A DNA stretch of 64,000 bases from Desulfovibrionaceae bacterium. Its GTDB lineage: Bacteria; Desulfobacterota; Desulfovibrionia; Desulfovibrionales; Desulfovibrionaceae. Below are positions 1-9,324 of this stretch, piece after piece (position 1 is the first letter of the stretch; the number at the start of each line of letters is the position of its first letter). Under the pieces are notes generated by a model. It was given only the letters and a program-made list of their open reading frames with translations, did no database searches and had not been told where the DNA came from. The stretch is taken from positions 1 through 64,000 of the forward strand of contig WRHY01000006.1 of assembly GCA_009783025.1 (NCBI GenBank). Reading direction: 5' to 3'. The position numbers were made by a program, and so were the translations under genes.

Positions 1-40
1 CAAGGGGGCGTGGCCCCCTTGACCCGCAACTTGTGAGGGG

Positions 41-97
41 GGCAGGGGAAATCATTTCCCCTGCCAGGGGAGCCTGAGGGGACAGCGTCCCCTCAGG
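41..97. repeat. Bipartite hairpin repeat, copy 1
   Basis: A perfect 23-bp palindrome, reading GCAGGGG-AAATCATTT-CCCCTGC, lies at 42-64. A second hairpin (CTGAGGGGAC...GTCCCCTCAG) lies at 74-96. The same two hairpins recur in inverted order at 27609-27663, and the first alone at 37487-37509. The stop codon of the antiporter gene (52-54) lies inside the palindrome, so the element supplies the last residues of that protein. It may act as a terminator-like or mRNA-protecting structure, but there is no T tract. Confidence 0.75.
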
Positions 98-3000
98 AGG
101 TCTGCGGCGGAGCCCTTGCGAAGGCCGCGCAGCCGGTGCAGGATTTCAGCCAGGGCATCAGCCGGGGCCGAATAGATGTCGCGCGTGCTGGTATGCGGAT
201 TCAAGTCAGCCGGGTCCACGCCGCAGGTGTGGATGGGCGTGACGCGCTGCTTACCGGAAAGGCCACGCAATAGCCACCAGCCGCCGAACAGGGCCACGGC
301 GAAGAGGAGGGCGGCGACAGTGGCGTTCCACGCGCCCGCGCCCGTGGCCAGACCCCAGGGGGCCACATCCTGCGCGGGCAGGCCGAGCTCGACCAGAATT
401 GTATTGATAGGAATGAGCACCAAGCCGGGGAACACGCTGGTCACCACGCAGCCGCCTGTCAGCAGGAACATGGGCATGAGCATGGAGCGGGGCGCTTCAC
501 AGACCTTTTCCAGACCCGGCATGGGCTGTCCGAGGAAGACCGAGTGCAGCATCTTGGCGAAGTAAGCCAGGGTGATCACGCTGCCGGCCAGGGACAGGAT
601 GGCGATAAACACCTGTCCTTGCTCCATCAGGGCGTGGTAGATGATCCATTTGGAAGTGAAGCCGTTGCTTGGCGGCACGCCGATGACGCAGAGCGCGCCC
701 ACGGTGAAACAGAGCAGGGTGAGAGGCATTCTGGCCGCGAGGCCGCCCATGTGGTCCATGTTCTGCAGGTGGGTTTGCGCAATGACCGCTCCGGCCATAA
801 GGAAGAGCAGATCCTTGAACAGCATGTGGTTTACCAGGTGCAGGAGGCCCCCCGCAATGCCCAGCGAACTGCCCAGGGCGACGGCCACCACGATGTATCC
901 GAGTTGGCTGACCGTGGAATAGATGAGCACCAGCTTGATATCGCGCTGAAAGACCGCATATATCCCGGCCATGACAATGGTGATGCCGCCGACCCACAAG
1001 GTCAGGTCCATGATTCCGGCCTTGCCGAACCAGGAGGCAGCGGCCACGCCGCCCCCGAGCATCAGGAAGAGTTTGGTCAGGCCGAACAGGGCGCTTTTCA
1101 GCAGCACGGAGGAAATGTAGCCGGAAACCGGCGTGGGCGCGGTGGCCGGGTGCATCTGGATGTCGATGCGGAAAGGCAGTTGGGCCGCCTTCATCACAAA
1201 ACCGGCAGCCATGACCAGCAGAACAAAGCCGATCTGCCAGGGGTCGAGCATGGGCAGGGTCTGGCTGATCCGGGTAAAGGACGCGCCGCCGCACCAGTTG
1301 ATCAGCAGGACCACGCCCAGGAACAGGAAGGCCGCGCCGAGCACGTTAAAGAAGAAGTACTTGAAGCCTTCGCGCAGGGCGTCCGGGTTTTCTTCATGCA
1401 CGATAACAAAGTACAGGCTCCAGGAACTCATGATTTCCCAGAACAGGAAGAAGTTGAACAGATCCTGACTGGCGGCCACGCCGGTGAGGCCCGCGGTCAT
1501 GAACAGGAAGAAGGCGTAAAAGCGCCATTGGGTGTGGCTGTGCCGCATGTAGCCCGAGGCGTAGAACATGTTCAGCGCGCCTATGGCCGGTACGAGCAGG
1601 GCGAACCAGAAGGAGATGCCGTCCAGTTCCTGGCCGAAAAGCACGACCAGGAAAGCAGCGGCGGCCAGAACCCAGCCCGTGGCCTGTCCGGCTCTTTCCG
1701 GATTGTTCCTGAAGTATACGGGCACGGCCGCGCCGAGCATCAGCCACAGAGCATAGGGCGGCCAGATAATGGACAGGGAGGGCAAGGTCTGCGGGGCTAT
1801 TTTGCCCGCCTGGACAAAGCTGTCCACCACGGGCATGACCAGGGCGAGGGCAATGCCGGGGAACAGGCCGATGATCACGCACAGCGCGGCCAGAATAATG
1901 ATGGGCGCGCGCATGGTCAGAGGCGGCTCCTGCACCGGCGGTCCGGTGTAGGGTTCGAAAATCAGGGCGCGGATGATGCGCGTGTAGTAGATGCAACCGG
2001 CCAGGCTGGCCAGCAGCAGGAGCGAGGCCAGAAAAATGCTCTCCCTGGCAATGGCGTAGAGCATGGTGAACTTGCTGATGAACCCGGCAAAGGGCGGCAG
2101 TCCCATGATGGACAAAAGGCCGATGATCATGCACCCGGCCGTGACCGGCATGGCCCTGCCGAGCCCTTTGAGGTCGTCCAGGGTACGCCCGCCCGCCCGC
2201 AGGATCACAATGCCGGAACACAGGAAGAGCAGGTCCTTCATGATGGCATGGTTGATCAGGTGGAACAGCGCGCCCGTGGCGGCAAGCCAGGTGCACAGGC
2301 CGAGAGTGATGGTGATTTCGCCGACCTGGCCCATGGTGGAATAGGCCAGCATGCGCTTGATGTCCCGCTGGCGCAGGGCCATCAGTTCGCCGTAGAGCAT
2401 GGTCAGCACGCCGAGGAAGGTGATCAGGGAGCCGATGCCGGGAATGCCGGGCGCGCTTTGCTCGCCGAGCAGCACCCCCATGCCGAGCAGGCCGAAGAGC
2501 AGTTGGACCAGGCCGAATATCCCGGCTTTGGTCAGCACGCCGGACAGCGGGGCGGAAATGGATGAGGGCGCGGCCGGGTGGGCGTCCGGGAGCCAGGAGT
2601 GGCCGGGGACCAGACCCGCCTTGACGCCGTAGCCGATCAGGGCCAGCAGGGCGATCAGGGCCGCAATGCCGGGCCCGAGCGCGCCCGCGTGGGCGGCAAC
2701 AGTGGCCACGGATAGGCTGCCGGTAAGGACGGACAGCATCAGCAGGGCGGGCAGCAGGAACGCGGCCGCCACGGTGCACATGACGTAATACTTGATGGCG
2801 GCCGCGTGCGCTTCTTTGGTATTTTCATAGGCCACCAGCACGTAGGAAGTGACGGTCATGAGTTCCCAGAACACGAACAGCCCGCCCAGATTGTCCGATG
2901 TGGCGATACCCGCCAGCGAGCCGAACAGCAGGAGCAAAAAGAAATAGTAGTTGTTTTCAGCGCCGGAAAAAGCATTGGCGGGTTTGTGGATGTACCCGCA

Positions 3001-3948
3001 GGAGTAAAGGGTGACCAGAAATCCGATGGCGGTGACCACCACGGCGAACAGTTTGCCCAGGGGCGTCTGGCTGTCCAGCAGGAACGCGGCGGCCAGGGCC
3101 AGACCCATGAGCGCGCAGGCCAGGATGTTGGCGTATTGACGGTTGACCCTGCCCACCAGCCAGACCACAAAGGCCCCGGCAAAGGGAATCAGGGCGGCGG
3201 CGTGCCAGGTGACAGCCAGATCAGGCAGCAGTTCCGCGCTTTCTCCGAAGACAAAAGCGGCGAAAGACATGAGGGAGTGGCCGAAAATGCCCATCAGGGC
3301 GAGCAGTCCGGCCAGAGCCAGATACGGGTAGGCATGCGGGCTCAAGTCTTCATATTCTTCCTTGTGGCGGCCGGACTCCAGCCAGATGCCGTGCACCATA
3401 TGGATGGTGCGCCAGGCCAGGAGGGCGTTGGCCGCAACCATGAGGGCGGGCACGATCCACAAGGAAGAGGCGATGGCCGCGTGCATGACCAGGGGTTTTG
3501 CATCTGGCGTAAGAAAGGGGCTCACGCCGAGAGCGGCGAACATGGCAAAAGCGAACAGGGTGGCCGTGACCGGGCGGGCTCTGCCGATGCCGCGCAGGGC
3601 TTTTCTGTCGGCCGAACCGGCGGTTTCCGCCAGGCGGTCGAGCGTCAGCCAGGCCAGCAGTCTGGCCGTGCCCGTATACAGGAACATGAGCGCCGCGCCG
3701 GAACTCCCGTCAGCGCCACCGCTGCCGAAGCCGAGAAAAATATAGGATGCGTCCACCAGGCACATCCAGCGCAGCGAGGCGCGCAGGTCGCCTTCGCTTT
3801 CCGGTGTGCCGCAAAAGGCGGGAAATTTGTCCATAATGCCGCCGGGACAGTATTGCGGGCGGAATATTTTGAGCAGTCCTACTAAAAGTATAAAGCTCCC
3901 TAAAAGCAGGAGCACATACGATGCGACAGGATGAGGTGTGAGGGGCAT
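52..3948 (-). CDS. Fused double proton-antiporter membrane protein (NuoL/NuoM/HyfB-like)
   Basis: This 1298-residue polytopic membrane protein contains two complete proton-conducting antiporter modules of the NuoL/M/N, Mrp and Ech/Hyf superfamily. Module 1 covers roughly residues 330-650 and carries the HP(A)APSSISAPLSG signature with the following TKAG lysine. Module 2 covers roughly residues 810-1120 and carries HPATAPTPVSGYISS followed by LLKSA. Conserved glutamates in the FVFWELMT and FFLFWEIMS helices match the charged residues of this family. About 250 N-terminal residues form extra membrane helices. The C-terminus (THTCGVDPADLNPHTSTRD) resembles the tail of HyfB/EchA-type subunits. The start is ATG at 3948 with AGGAAC upstream. 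Single-module proteins are usually 480-670 residues, so this is a tandem fusion. The rest of the complex is not in view; it may lie beyond the left edge. Coupling to a hydrogenase or to an oxidoreductase is inference. Confidence 0.85.
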   Translation of the reverse strand: MPLTPHPVASYVLLLLGSFILLVGLLKIFRPQYCPGGIMDKFPAFCGTPESEGDLRASLRWMCLVDASYIFLGFGSGGADGSSGAALMFLYTGTARLLAWLTLDRLAETAGSADRKALRGIGRARPVTATLFAFAMFAALGVSPFLTPDAKPLVMHAAIASSLWIVPALMVAANALLAWRTIHMVHGIWLESGRHKEEYEDLSPHAYPYLALAGLLALMGIFGHSLMSFAAFVFGESAELLPDLAVTWHAAALIPFAGAFVVWLVGRVNRQYANILACALMGLALAAAFLLDSQTPLGKLFAVVVTAIGFLVTLYSCGYIHKPANAFSGAENNYYFFLLLLFGSLAGIATSDNLGGLFVFWELMTVTSYVLVAYENTKEAHAAAIKYYVMCTVAAAFLLPALLMLSVLTGSLSVATVAAHAGALGPGIAALIALLALIGYGVKAGLVPGHSWLPDAHPAAPSSISAPLSGVLTKAGIFGLVQLLFGLLGMGVLLGEQSAPGIPGIGSLITFLGVLTMLYGELMALRQRDIKRMLAYSTMGQVGEITITLGLCTWLAATGALFHLINHAIMKDLLFLCSGIVILRAGGRTLDDLKGLGRAMPVTAGCMIIGLLSIMGLPPFAGFISKFTMLYAIARESIFLASLLLLASLAGCIYYTRIIRALIFEPYTGPPVQEPPLTMRAPIIILAALCVIIGLFPGIALALVMPVVDSFVQAGKIAPQTLPSLSIIWPPYALWLMLGAAVPVYFRNNPERAGQATGWVLAAAAFLVVLFGQELDGISFWFALLVPAIGALNMFYASGYMRHSHTQWRFYAFFLFMTAGLTGVAASQDLFNFFLFWEIMSSWSLYFVIVHEENPDALREGFKYFFFNVLGAAFLFLGVVLLINWCGGASFTRISQTLPMLDPWQIGFVLLVMAAGFVMKAAQLPFRIDIQMHPATAPTPVSGYISSVLLKSALFGLTKLFLMLGGGVAAASWFGKAGIMDLTLWVGGITIVMAGIYAVFQRDIKLVLIYSTVSQLGYIVVAVALGSSLGIAGGLLHLVNHMLFKDLLFLMAGAVIAQTHLQNMDHMGGLAARMPLTLLCFTVGALCVIGVPPSNGFTSKWIIYHALMEQGQVFIAILSLAGSVITLAYFAKMLHSVFLGQPMPGLEKVCEAPRSMLMPMFLLTGGCVVTSVFPGLVLIPINTILVELGLPAQDVAPWGLATGAGAWNATVAALLFAVALFGGWWLLRGLSGKQRVTPIHTCGVDPADLNPHTSTRDIYSAPADALAEILHRLRGLRKGSAADLLRGRCPLRLPWQGK

Positions 3949-4007
3949 GGGGCGTTCCTATTAACGGTTACACGGCAAAGCGGCATGCTGTAGCTTTGCT
4001 GTTATCG

Positions 4008-4037
4008 TATATAAAAAAATACGGCAATTCAAGTCAA
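4008..4037 (-). promoter_or_regulatory. Candidate promoter for the fused antiporter gene
   Basis: On the minus strand TTGACT (4032-4037) is followed after 18 bp by TATATA (4008-4013), 60 bp upstream of the antiporter ATG. It lies in an AT-rich divergent intergenic region (3949-4196). The match to sigma-70 is moderate. I could not choose a convincing promoter for the divergent gene at 4197. Confidence 0.4.
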
Positions 4038-4196
4038 AAGTATAGAAAATATCTATAGTGTGCCGGTCCGTTCCCGGAGAAGATCTCAGGCTTTTTGTGA
4101 ATCCATTGCAACGTACCGCCATTACCGTACTTTTTACTCGCAATTCACTGCGAAATCCCGTACTGTTCATACACAAACATGCTGGGCGGAGCACTC

Positions 4197-5948
4197 ATGA
4201 TTCTCGACTGGAAAAAACTTTTTACTCAGGACGGCGGCGTATGGGCCGATGCCTGGACGCTTGCCGCTCCGCCCAAGCTGCAAACCCTTGCCGCTTTGCG
4301 CCATTTTCTGGATATTGTACATATCAGATACTGTCTGGTAAAGCCTTACTGGGAACTTCCCGACTATCCCCTGGTGGACACGCGTGAATTGATGCCGTCG
4401 TTTGAGGCGGATCTTTGGGAGCATAAAAAGCTGCCGGGTTTCAGTCTGGTGGCTTTTGCCAGGCCCATTTGCTATTTCACCGAGGTCTTCCAGTTCGACT
4501 CCCTGAAGTCCGTGGGCAGCCATTTGCGTAGCGATGTGGCGCAGCAATTCATGTCCCACAACATTGCGGCCATGCGGTCCCGCCTGCCCAGAGTGCTGCA
4601 TGATCACTTCGAGCTGCGCTTTGAGAACGCGGACGTGTCCGGTCTGGAGCACTATCCCGCGCTGATACCTTTTCTGATGAACATGGATCGGGCGCAGGTC
4701 ATGGGCTTGGGCGGTCAGCCGGGCAACATGCAGTTCCACCTGGCCGGAGTTTACGCTTCTTTGCCCTCGGATCTGGATACCGAGGTCAAGCGCTACGGGT
4801 TGCGCATCGGCAAATTTTCTCTCAATGACCATGACTCCTATGAGGAAAACCGGAGCTTTGTACTGCAACACCTCATGGAGCTTTACGGCTATCCGGTAGC
4901 CTCGGAACGCCGCACCTCGGCCGCTTTGTTTGCCCGCCGCCTGCACAAAATGGGCGAGCGTTTTCTTATCCGCACGCTTGGACAGTCTGATCGCACCATC
5001 AGCACCATGTGGTCGGATGATCCCAACGAGCCGTATCTGCATGTGAACAAGATCGCCCTGGTGCGCCTTGAAGACAGTATGTCGGAAGAGGCGCTTTTGC
5101 GGTTGAAAGACGGCGGGTTCATGGTGGACGAGGAAAAAGCGGTGGTAATCCTGAAGGTGACTTACCGCCAGCATAAGTTCAGCCCGGATAACGTGCGTCA
5201 GGAGCGCGCCCTTTCCATTGAAAATGCAAAGGTGATCCATCCGTTCACAGGGGAATATCTCGCCCTGCCGGGACTTATCCGGGACGCCGGCAGCATGTTT
5301 CTGCGTCTCAATGATATTGTCCGGGGCGAGCATAGCGGGCGTATCACCTATAGGCGCAATGAGATTGTCGAAAATACCGACACCGAGGAGAAACGCCTGA
5401 AGTTTCTCTATGCCTGGCTCTCCAAGCATCAGCGCCGGATTATATCTTACAGCGACGAATTTTTTGCCAAGATCGACAAGGTGCTGGATACCTATTTATT
5501 CTCTCCCGGCAGCGATGAGCGCTTTAACGAACTGAATGATCTCTATGGGGAAGTGAAGAGCCGCTACAGCTACATCCAACAGGCGCGCAAGGTGCGTATG
5601 CTGGAGGAACTGGGCGCGCGCGAACACAAGGGCGAGCGCATCGGCTATGGCCGGATGCTTGAGGAGTCTGTCCGCCTCCTGCATGGTCTCAAGTTTGAAA
5701 TCGTGGATTATTTTGATTCCCTGGTGGGCACGGTCATTGCCATTGGCGAGTCCATGCTTAACGACAGGTATCTTGTTCGCAGCTATATCGAAAAGGCGGA
5801 CGATGATCTGACGCAAAACGGCTTGGAGATAAAGCGCAATTACGGTAAGCTTGTTGCTCTGCTGGATGAATTCAAGGCCATCCGCAAGTCGCGCACGGAA
5901 AAAAATCCACAGCTATCCAAAGGAGCGCAGAGTGGCATCGCTTTTTGA
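4197..5948 (+). CDS. Conserved-looking protein of unknown function, 583 aa
   Basis: I do not recognise this protein. It is soluble, with no signal peptide or membrane segment, and has a mixed alpha/beta N-terminal half. The C-terminal portion, from about residue 390, is highly charged and likely helical or coiled-coil, with repeated E/K/R-rich stretches such as VKSRYSYIQQARKVRMLEE. The start is placed at ATG 4197, behind GGGCGGAG. An in-frame ATG at 4179 would add six residues but lacks a ribosome site. Its end overlaps the start of gcvT by 17 bp, so the two are probably co-transcribed. It is divergent from the antiporter gene. Codon use matches the neighbours, which supports a real gene. Confidence 0.7.
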   Translation: MILDWKKLFTQDGGVWADAWTLAAPPKLQTLAALRHFLDIVHIRYCLVKPYWELPDYPLVDTRELMPSFEADLWEHKKLPGFSLVAFARPICYFTEVFQFDSLKSVGSHLRSDVAQQFMSHNIAAMRSRLPRVLHDHFELRFENADVSGLEHYPALIPFLMNMDRAQVMGLGGQPGNMQFHLAGVYASLPSDLDTEVKRYGLRIGKFSLNDHDSYEENRSFVLQHLMELYGYPVASERRTSAALFARRLHKMGERFLIRTLGQSDRTISTMWSDDPNEPYLHVNKIALVRLEDSMSEEALLRLKDGGFMVDEEKAVVILKVTYRQHKFSPDNVRQERALSIENAKVIHPFTGEYLALPGLIRDAGSMFLRLNDIVRGEHSGRITYRRNEIVENTDTEEKRLKFLYAWLSKHQRRIISYSDEFFAKIDKVLDTYLFSPGSDERFNELNDLYGEVKSRYSYIQQARKVRMLEELGAREHKGERIGYGRMLEESVRLLHGLKFEIVDYFDSLVGTVIAIGESMLNDRYLVRSYIEKADDDLTQNGLEIKRNYGKLVALLDEFKAIRKSRTEKNPQLSKGAQSGIAF

Positions 5949-7041
5949 AACCCCGCTGTCCGCGTGGCACGCCGCCCACGGGGCCAAAATGGCTCCTTTC
6001 GCGGGCTGGAACATGCCTATACAGTATCCTGGCGGAATTATCGCCGAGCATCTGCATACCCGGGAACAAGCCGGGCTTTTTGACATCAGCCACATGGGCG
6101 AGTTCATCCTGGACGGAGCCGGATCCGCTGAAGCCATAAGCCGCGCCCTTACCGTGAATATCGCCACCCTGAAGCCGGGGCGCTGCCGCTACGGTTTTTT
6201 ACTGAACGAGCGGGGCGGCATCATGGATGATCTGATTGTCTACCGCATGGCGGACGAGCGCTTCATGATCGTGGTCAACGCGGGCTGCCGGAGCTCGGAC
6301 TACGCGGCCATCAAGGAACGCATCGGCAACGGGCCGGGCGCTCCCGTGCTTGAAGACATCTCCGATGCCACGGCCAAGCTCGATCTGCAAGGGCCGCAGT
6401 CCTTTGACGTGCTGGATGCCGTGCTGCCCTGCGGCCACTGGCGGCGGCTGCCCTATTTCGGCTTCACGCACGAAGCCGTCTTTGACGGCGCGCCCCTGCT
6501 GGTCAGCCGCACCGGCTATACCGGAGAACTGGGCGTTGAAATTTACTGTCCCTCGGATAAGGCGCTCAAGTTGTGGGAGCTTTTGCTGACCGATGCGCGG
6601 GTCAAACCCGTGGGACTCGGCGCGCGCGACACCCTGCGTCTTGAGGTGGGCCTGCCTCTGAACGGGCAGGACCTGGACGAACAGCACACTCCGGCCGAGG
6701 CAGGCTACGCGGCCATGCTGACCTCCCAGGCCCCTTACGTCGGCAAGGAAGAGTCGCATACTGTGCGCCAGAAGCTCACGGCCCTGGTGATTCCGGGCCG
6801 CCGCAGCGCCCGGCACGGCGATGCCGTGCTGCTGGGCGGCAAAGAGGTGGGCGTGGTCACCAGCGGTTCTTTCGGGCCTTCAGTGGGCAATGCCGTGGCG
6901 CTCGCCTATATTGAAGCCGAGCATGCCGCAGCTTCGGCCGGCATGGCCTACACCGTGCGCGCGGCCAAAGCCGAACTTGACGCCCTGACAGCGGAACTGC
7001 CTTTTTACAAAGGCGGCACGGCTCGTAGGACTCTGGTATAA
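5932..7041 (+). CDS. gcvT: Aminomethyltransferase (glycine cleavage system T protein)
   Basis: This is the T protein. It takes the aminomethyl group from the lipoyl arm of H protein, releases ammonia and makes methylene-tetrahydrofolate. At 369 aa it has the usual family length. It begins with the typical LFETPLSAWHAAHGAKMAPFAGW segment, followed by GLFDISHMGEF and the RTGYTGELGVEIY folate-pocket motif. The start is GTG 5932, with AAAGGAG 7 bp upstream. The reading frame also runs further upstream, but the family N-terminus fits this GTG. It overlaps the unknown gene before it by 17 bp. The gcvH, gcvP and lipoylation genes are not in the window, so it is separated from its usual partners here. 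Confidence 0.95.
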   Translation: MASLFETPLSAWHAAHGAKMAPFAGWNMPIQYPGGIIAEHLHTREQAGLFDISHMGEFILDGAGSAEAISRALTVNIATLKPGRCRYGFLLNERGGIMDDLIVYRMADERFMIVVNAGCRSSDYAAIKERIGNGPGAPVLEDISDATAKLDLQGPQSFDVLDAVLPCGHWRRLPYFGFTHEAVFDGAPLLVSRTGYTGELGVEIYCPSDKALKLWELLLTDARVKPVGLGARDTLRLEVGLPLNGQDLDEQHTPAEAGYAAMLTSQAPYVGKEESHTVRQKLTALVIPGRRSARHGDAVLLGGKEVGVVTSGSFGPSVGNAVALAYIEAEHAAASAGMAYTVRAAKAELDALTAELPFYKGGTARRTLV

Positions 7042-7048
7042 CGTTTCG

Positions 7049-7201
7049 GGTAGTGTCTCAGTTTGGCGTGATACTTCGTCAGGCTTGCTTTGTGCTCCGG
7101 GGCAGGACCGAAGAGTCCAGCCCCATCGCCCAAAGCCGCGCCTTCCTTGTCTGACTCCAAACTGAGACACTACCTGTATTGTTCAAACTGAGGCGCTACC
7201 C
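7049..7201. repeat. Palindromic element (126-bp core) with one-sided outer segment
   Basis: The core is 7049-7174 and is bounded by a perfect 18-bp inverted repeat, GGTAGTGTCTCAGTTTGG. Its fifth base pair of difference from the commonest form (T instead of C at position 8) is mirrored in the other arm. The interior holds a smaller hairpin around GGCAGGACC...GTCCAGCCCC. A further segment, 7175-7201, ending GGCGCTACCC, matches the outer segments found at 9151, 54945 and 60871. It fills the gcvT-rsmE gap completely. Confidence 0.9.
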
Positions 7202-7204
7202 ATT

Positions 7205-7930
7205 TTGGCTACCCTGCATAGTTTTTATCTGCTTCCTGAATCCTGGCGTGAGCCGTTTTCGCTTGACGCGGCGGAGTCGCATCACCTGGTCCGGGTGTTG
7301 CGCCTGAAGCCGGGCGCGCAGGTGCGGCTTTTTGACGGCAGAGGCAGGCACGGTCTGTTCCGGGTGGCAACGGCGGCCAAATCCGGGGTGCTGCTGGAGC
7401 AGGAGTCTGAAGCGTTTGAGCGGGAACCGTCTGTGCGCTGCACCCTGGCGGCCGGATTTTCCAAAGCCTTGCGCCGGGGATGGTTTATGGAAAAGGCCGT
7501 GGAACTGGAAGCCTCGTCCCTGTGGTTCTGGCAGGGCGAGCACAGCCACGCCTCTCTGCCCGAGGCGGAAAAGGACAGTTGGAAAGCGTCTCTGATCGCC
7601 GGGGCCAAGCAATGCCGGAGTGCCTGGCTGCCGGAATTTTCCCTGATCAAAGGCGGCGTCAGGGGCCTGGTTGCCAGGCGGGATGAATTTGACCGGGCTT
7701 TATTGCTGTATGAGGGCGACACCGGAGGCAGGCTGGTGCGGCGCGAGGATCTTTCCGCGCCCGGCAGTCTGTTGCTGGTGGTGGGACCTGAGGGCGGTTT
7801 TTCCGCTAACGAAGCCGTTGTCCTGCAAGAGGCCGGGGTGGAAGCGGTCAGTCTGGGCAAGCGGGTCCTGCGCTGGGAGACCGCAGCCGTATTGACCTTG
7901 GGCATGGCCTGGTGGGCAAGGCAGGGGTAA
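7205..7930 (+). CDS. rsmE: 16S rRNA (uracil-1498-N3)-methyltransferase
   Basis: RsmE is a SPOUT-class enzyme that methylates U1498 in 16S rRNA. The protein is 241 aa, the normal family length. It opens with the PUA-like segment (AESHHLVRVLRLKPG) and ends with the trefoil-knot SAM site (VGPEGGFSANE, then LGKRVLRWETA). The best start is TTG 7205, four bases past a palindromic element and without a clear Shine-Dalgarno, so the element may have replaced the original leader. Its TAA shares one base with the ATG of rarA (TAATG), indicating translational coupling. Confidence 0.93.
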   Translation: MATLHSFYLLPESWREPFSLDAAESHHLVRVLRLKPGAQVRLFDGRGRHGLFRVATAAKSGVLLEQESEAFEREPSVRCTLAAGFSKALRRGWFMEKAVELEASSLWFWQGEHSHASLPEAEKDSWKASLIAGAKQCRSAWLPEFSLIKGGVRGLVARRDEFDRALLLYEGDTGGRLVRREDLSAPGSLLLVVGPEGGFSANEAVVLQEAGVEAVSLGKRVLRWETAAVLTLGMAWWARQG

Positions 7931-9156
7931 TGAGCATACTTCCTCCTCTGCCGGAACGGCTGCGGCCGGAAGATCTGTCTCTTTTCGTGGGGCAGGAGCA
8001 TTTGCGCGCCAAGTTGGAGAACCTGCTCCGGGCCGAGCGTCTGCCCAGTCTGCTGTTTTTCGGCCCGCCCGGTTCGGGCAAGTCCACGCTGGCTTTGCTG
8101 CTGGCCAAGGCGCACGGGCGCAAGGTTACGCGGATCAGCGCGCCGGAAGCGGGCATTCAGCAACTCAGGCGCATGCTGGCGGGCACGGATGTGCTGATTC
8201 TTGACGAACTGCACCGCTTTTCCAAGGCGCAGCAGGATTTTTTCCTGCCCCTGCTGGAAAGCGGCGAACTGACCCTGATTGCCACCACCACGGAAAATCC
8301 CTCCTTCAGCGTCACGCCCCAACTGTTGTCCAGGCTGCATGTGCTCCGCCTGCGTCCGCTCGACCGCCGGGATTTGTTCCAACTGGCCATGCGCGGCGCG
8401 GAGAACATGGGCTACAGTCTTGAGCCGGACACTTTGGACATGATCACTTCCCTGAGCGGCGGCGATGCGCGCACTCTGCTCAACCTGATGGAGTATATCG
8501 CGGCCCTGCCCCAGGAAGAGCGGACGCATGAAGGGATCAAGAACGCGCTGCCGGAGATTGTTTCCCGGCATGACAAACAGGGCGACAAACACTATGAATT
8601 GGCCTCGGCCCTGATTAAGTCCATCCGGGGGAGCGATCCTGACGCGGCGGTCTATTATCTGGCCTGCCTGCTGGAAGGCGGGGAAGATCCGCGCTTCATC
8701 TGCCGCAGGCTGATCCTTTCGGCGGCGGAAGACGTGGGGCTGGCTGACCCGGCCGCTTTGAATCTGGCCGTGTCCTGCCATCAGGCAGTGGAGCTGATTG
8801 GCATGCCCGAGGGTTTTCTGCCCATGTCTGAAACCGTGATTTACCTGGCCATGGCGCGCAAGAGCAATTCGGCTTACGCCGCCTATCTGAACGCGCAGCG
8901 CGAAATCAAGGCCGCGGGAACGGCCCCGGTGCCGCTGCACCTGCGTAACGCTTCCACCAGGTTGCAGAAGGAATGGGGCTACGGCAAGGGCTACCAGTAT
9001 CCCCATAATTTCCCCGAGGCCTGGGTGGAACAGGAGTATCTGCCGGAAGCGCTCGCGGGCCGCCAGTTCTACTTTGACAAGGACGCTGGCGCTGAAGGGC
9101 CGCTCGCGGCGGTGTGGAAAAAGGTTACCCGGTCCGGGCGGAAGAAAAAAGGGTAG
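7930..9156 (+). CDS. rarA: Replication-associated recombination protein A (MgsA/RarA AAA+ ATPase)
   Basis: This is an AAA+ clamp-loader-like ATPase that acts at stalled replication forks. At 408 aa it has Walker A GPPGSGKST (around residue 50) and Walker B LILDELHRF, followed by the sensor segment IATTTENPSF. The C-terminal helical domain contains ALIKSIRGSDPDAAVYYLACLLEGGEDPRFICRR, which is diagnostic of the family. ATG 7930 overlaps the rsmE stop by one base and is preceded by AGGCAGGGG. Its own stop (TAG 9154-9156) is the first TAG of a palindromic element segment, so the element defines the C-terminus. Confidence 0.95.
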   Translation: MSILPPLPERLRPEDLSLFVGQEHLRAKLENLLRAERLPSLLFFGPPGSGKSTLALLLAKAHGRKVTRISAPEAGIQQLRRMLAGTDVLILDELHRFSKAQQDFFLPLLESGELTLIATTTENPSFSVTPQLLSRLHVLRLRPLDRRDLFQLAMRGAENMGYSLEPDTLDMITSLSGGDARTLLNLMEYIAALPQEERTHEGIKNALPEIVSRHDKQGDKHYELASALIKSIRGSDPDAAVYYLACLLEGGEDPRFICRRLILSAAEDVGLADPAALNLAVSCHQAVELIGMPEGFLPMSETVIYLAMARKSNSAYAAYLNAQREIKAAGTAPVPLHLRNASTRLQKEWGYGKGYQYPHNFPEAWVEQEYLPEALAGRQFYFDKDAGAEGPLAAVWKKVTRSGRKKKG

Positions 9157-9303
9157 TGCTCCGGTTTGAGCAATATCGGTAGTGCCTCAGTTTGGTGTCA
9201 GACGAGGAAGGCGTCGCTTTGGCCGATGGGGTTGGGCTCTTCGGCCCTGCCCCGGAGGACAAAGCAAGCCTGACGAAGTATCACGCCAAACTGAGGCGCT
9301 ACC
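9151..9303. repeat. Palindromic element (126-bp core) with outer segment
   Basis: The core is 9178-9303, with arms GGTAGTGCCTCAGTTTGG and CCAAACTGAGGCGCTACC. The outer segment (9151-9177) contains GTAGTGCTCCGGTTTGAGCA and lies on the opposite side from the copy at 7049, so this copy is in reverse orientation. It carries the rarA stop codon and almost fills the gap to the next gene. Confidence 0.9.
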
Positions 9304-9324
9304 GAAAAAAGGTTGAGGATCAGC

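Noticed and set aside
544..2565. A 673-residue open frame on the plus strand, antisense to the antiporter gene
   Set aside because: It is a frame kept open by high GC content opposite a strongly conserved gene. Its composition is rich in Gln, His, Gly and Arg and it has no motif.
7049..7201. Rho-independent terminator as the sole explanation for the palindromic elements
   Set aside because: No T tract follows, the copies also occur inside genes and operons, and the interiors are too long and conserved.
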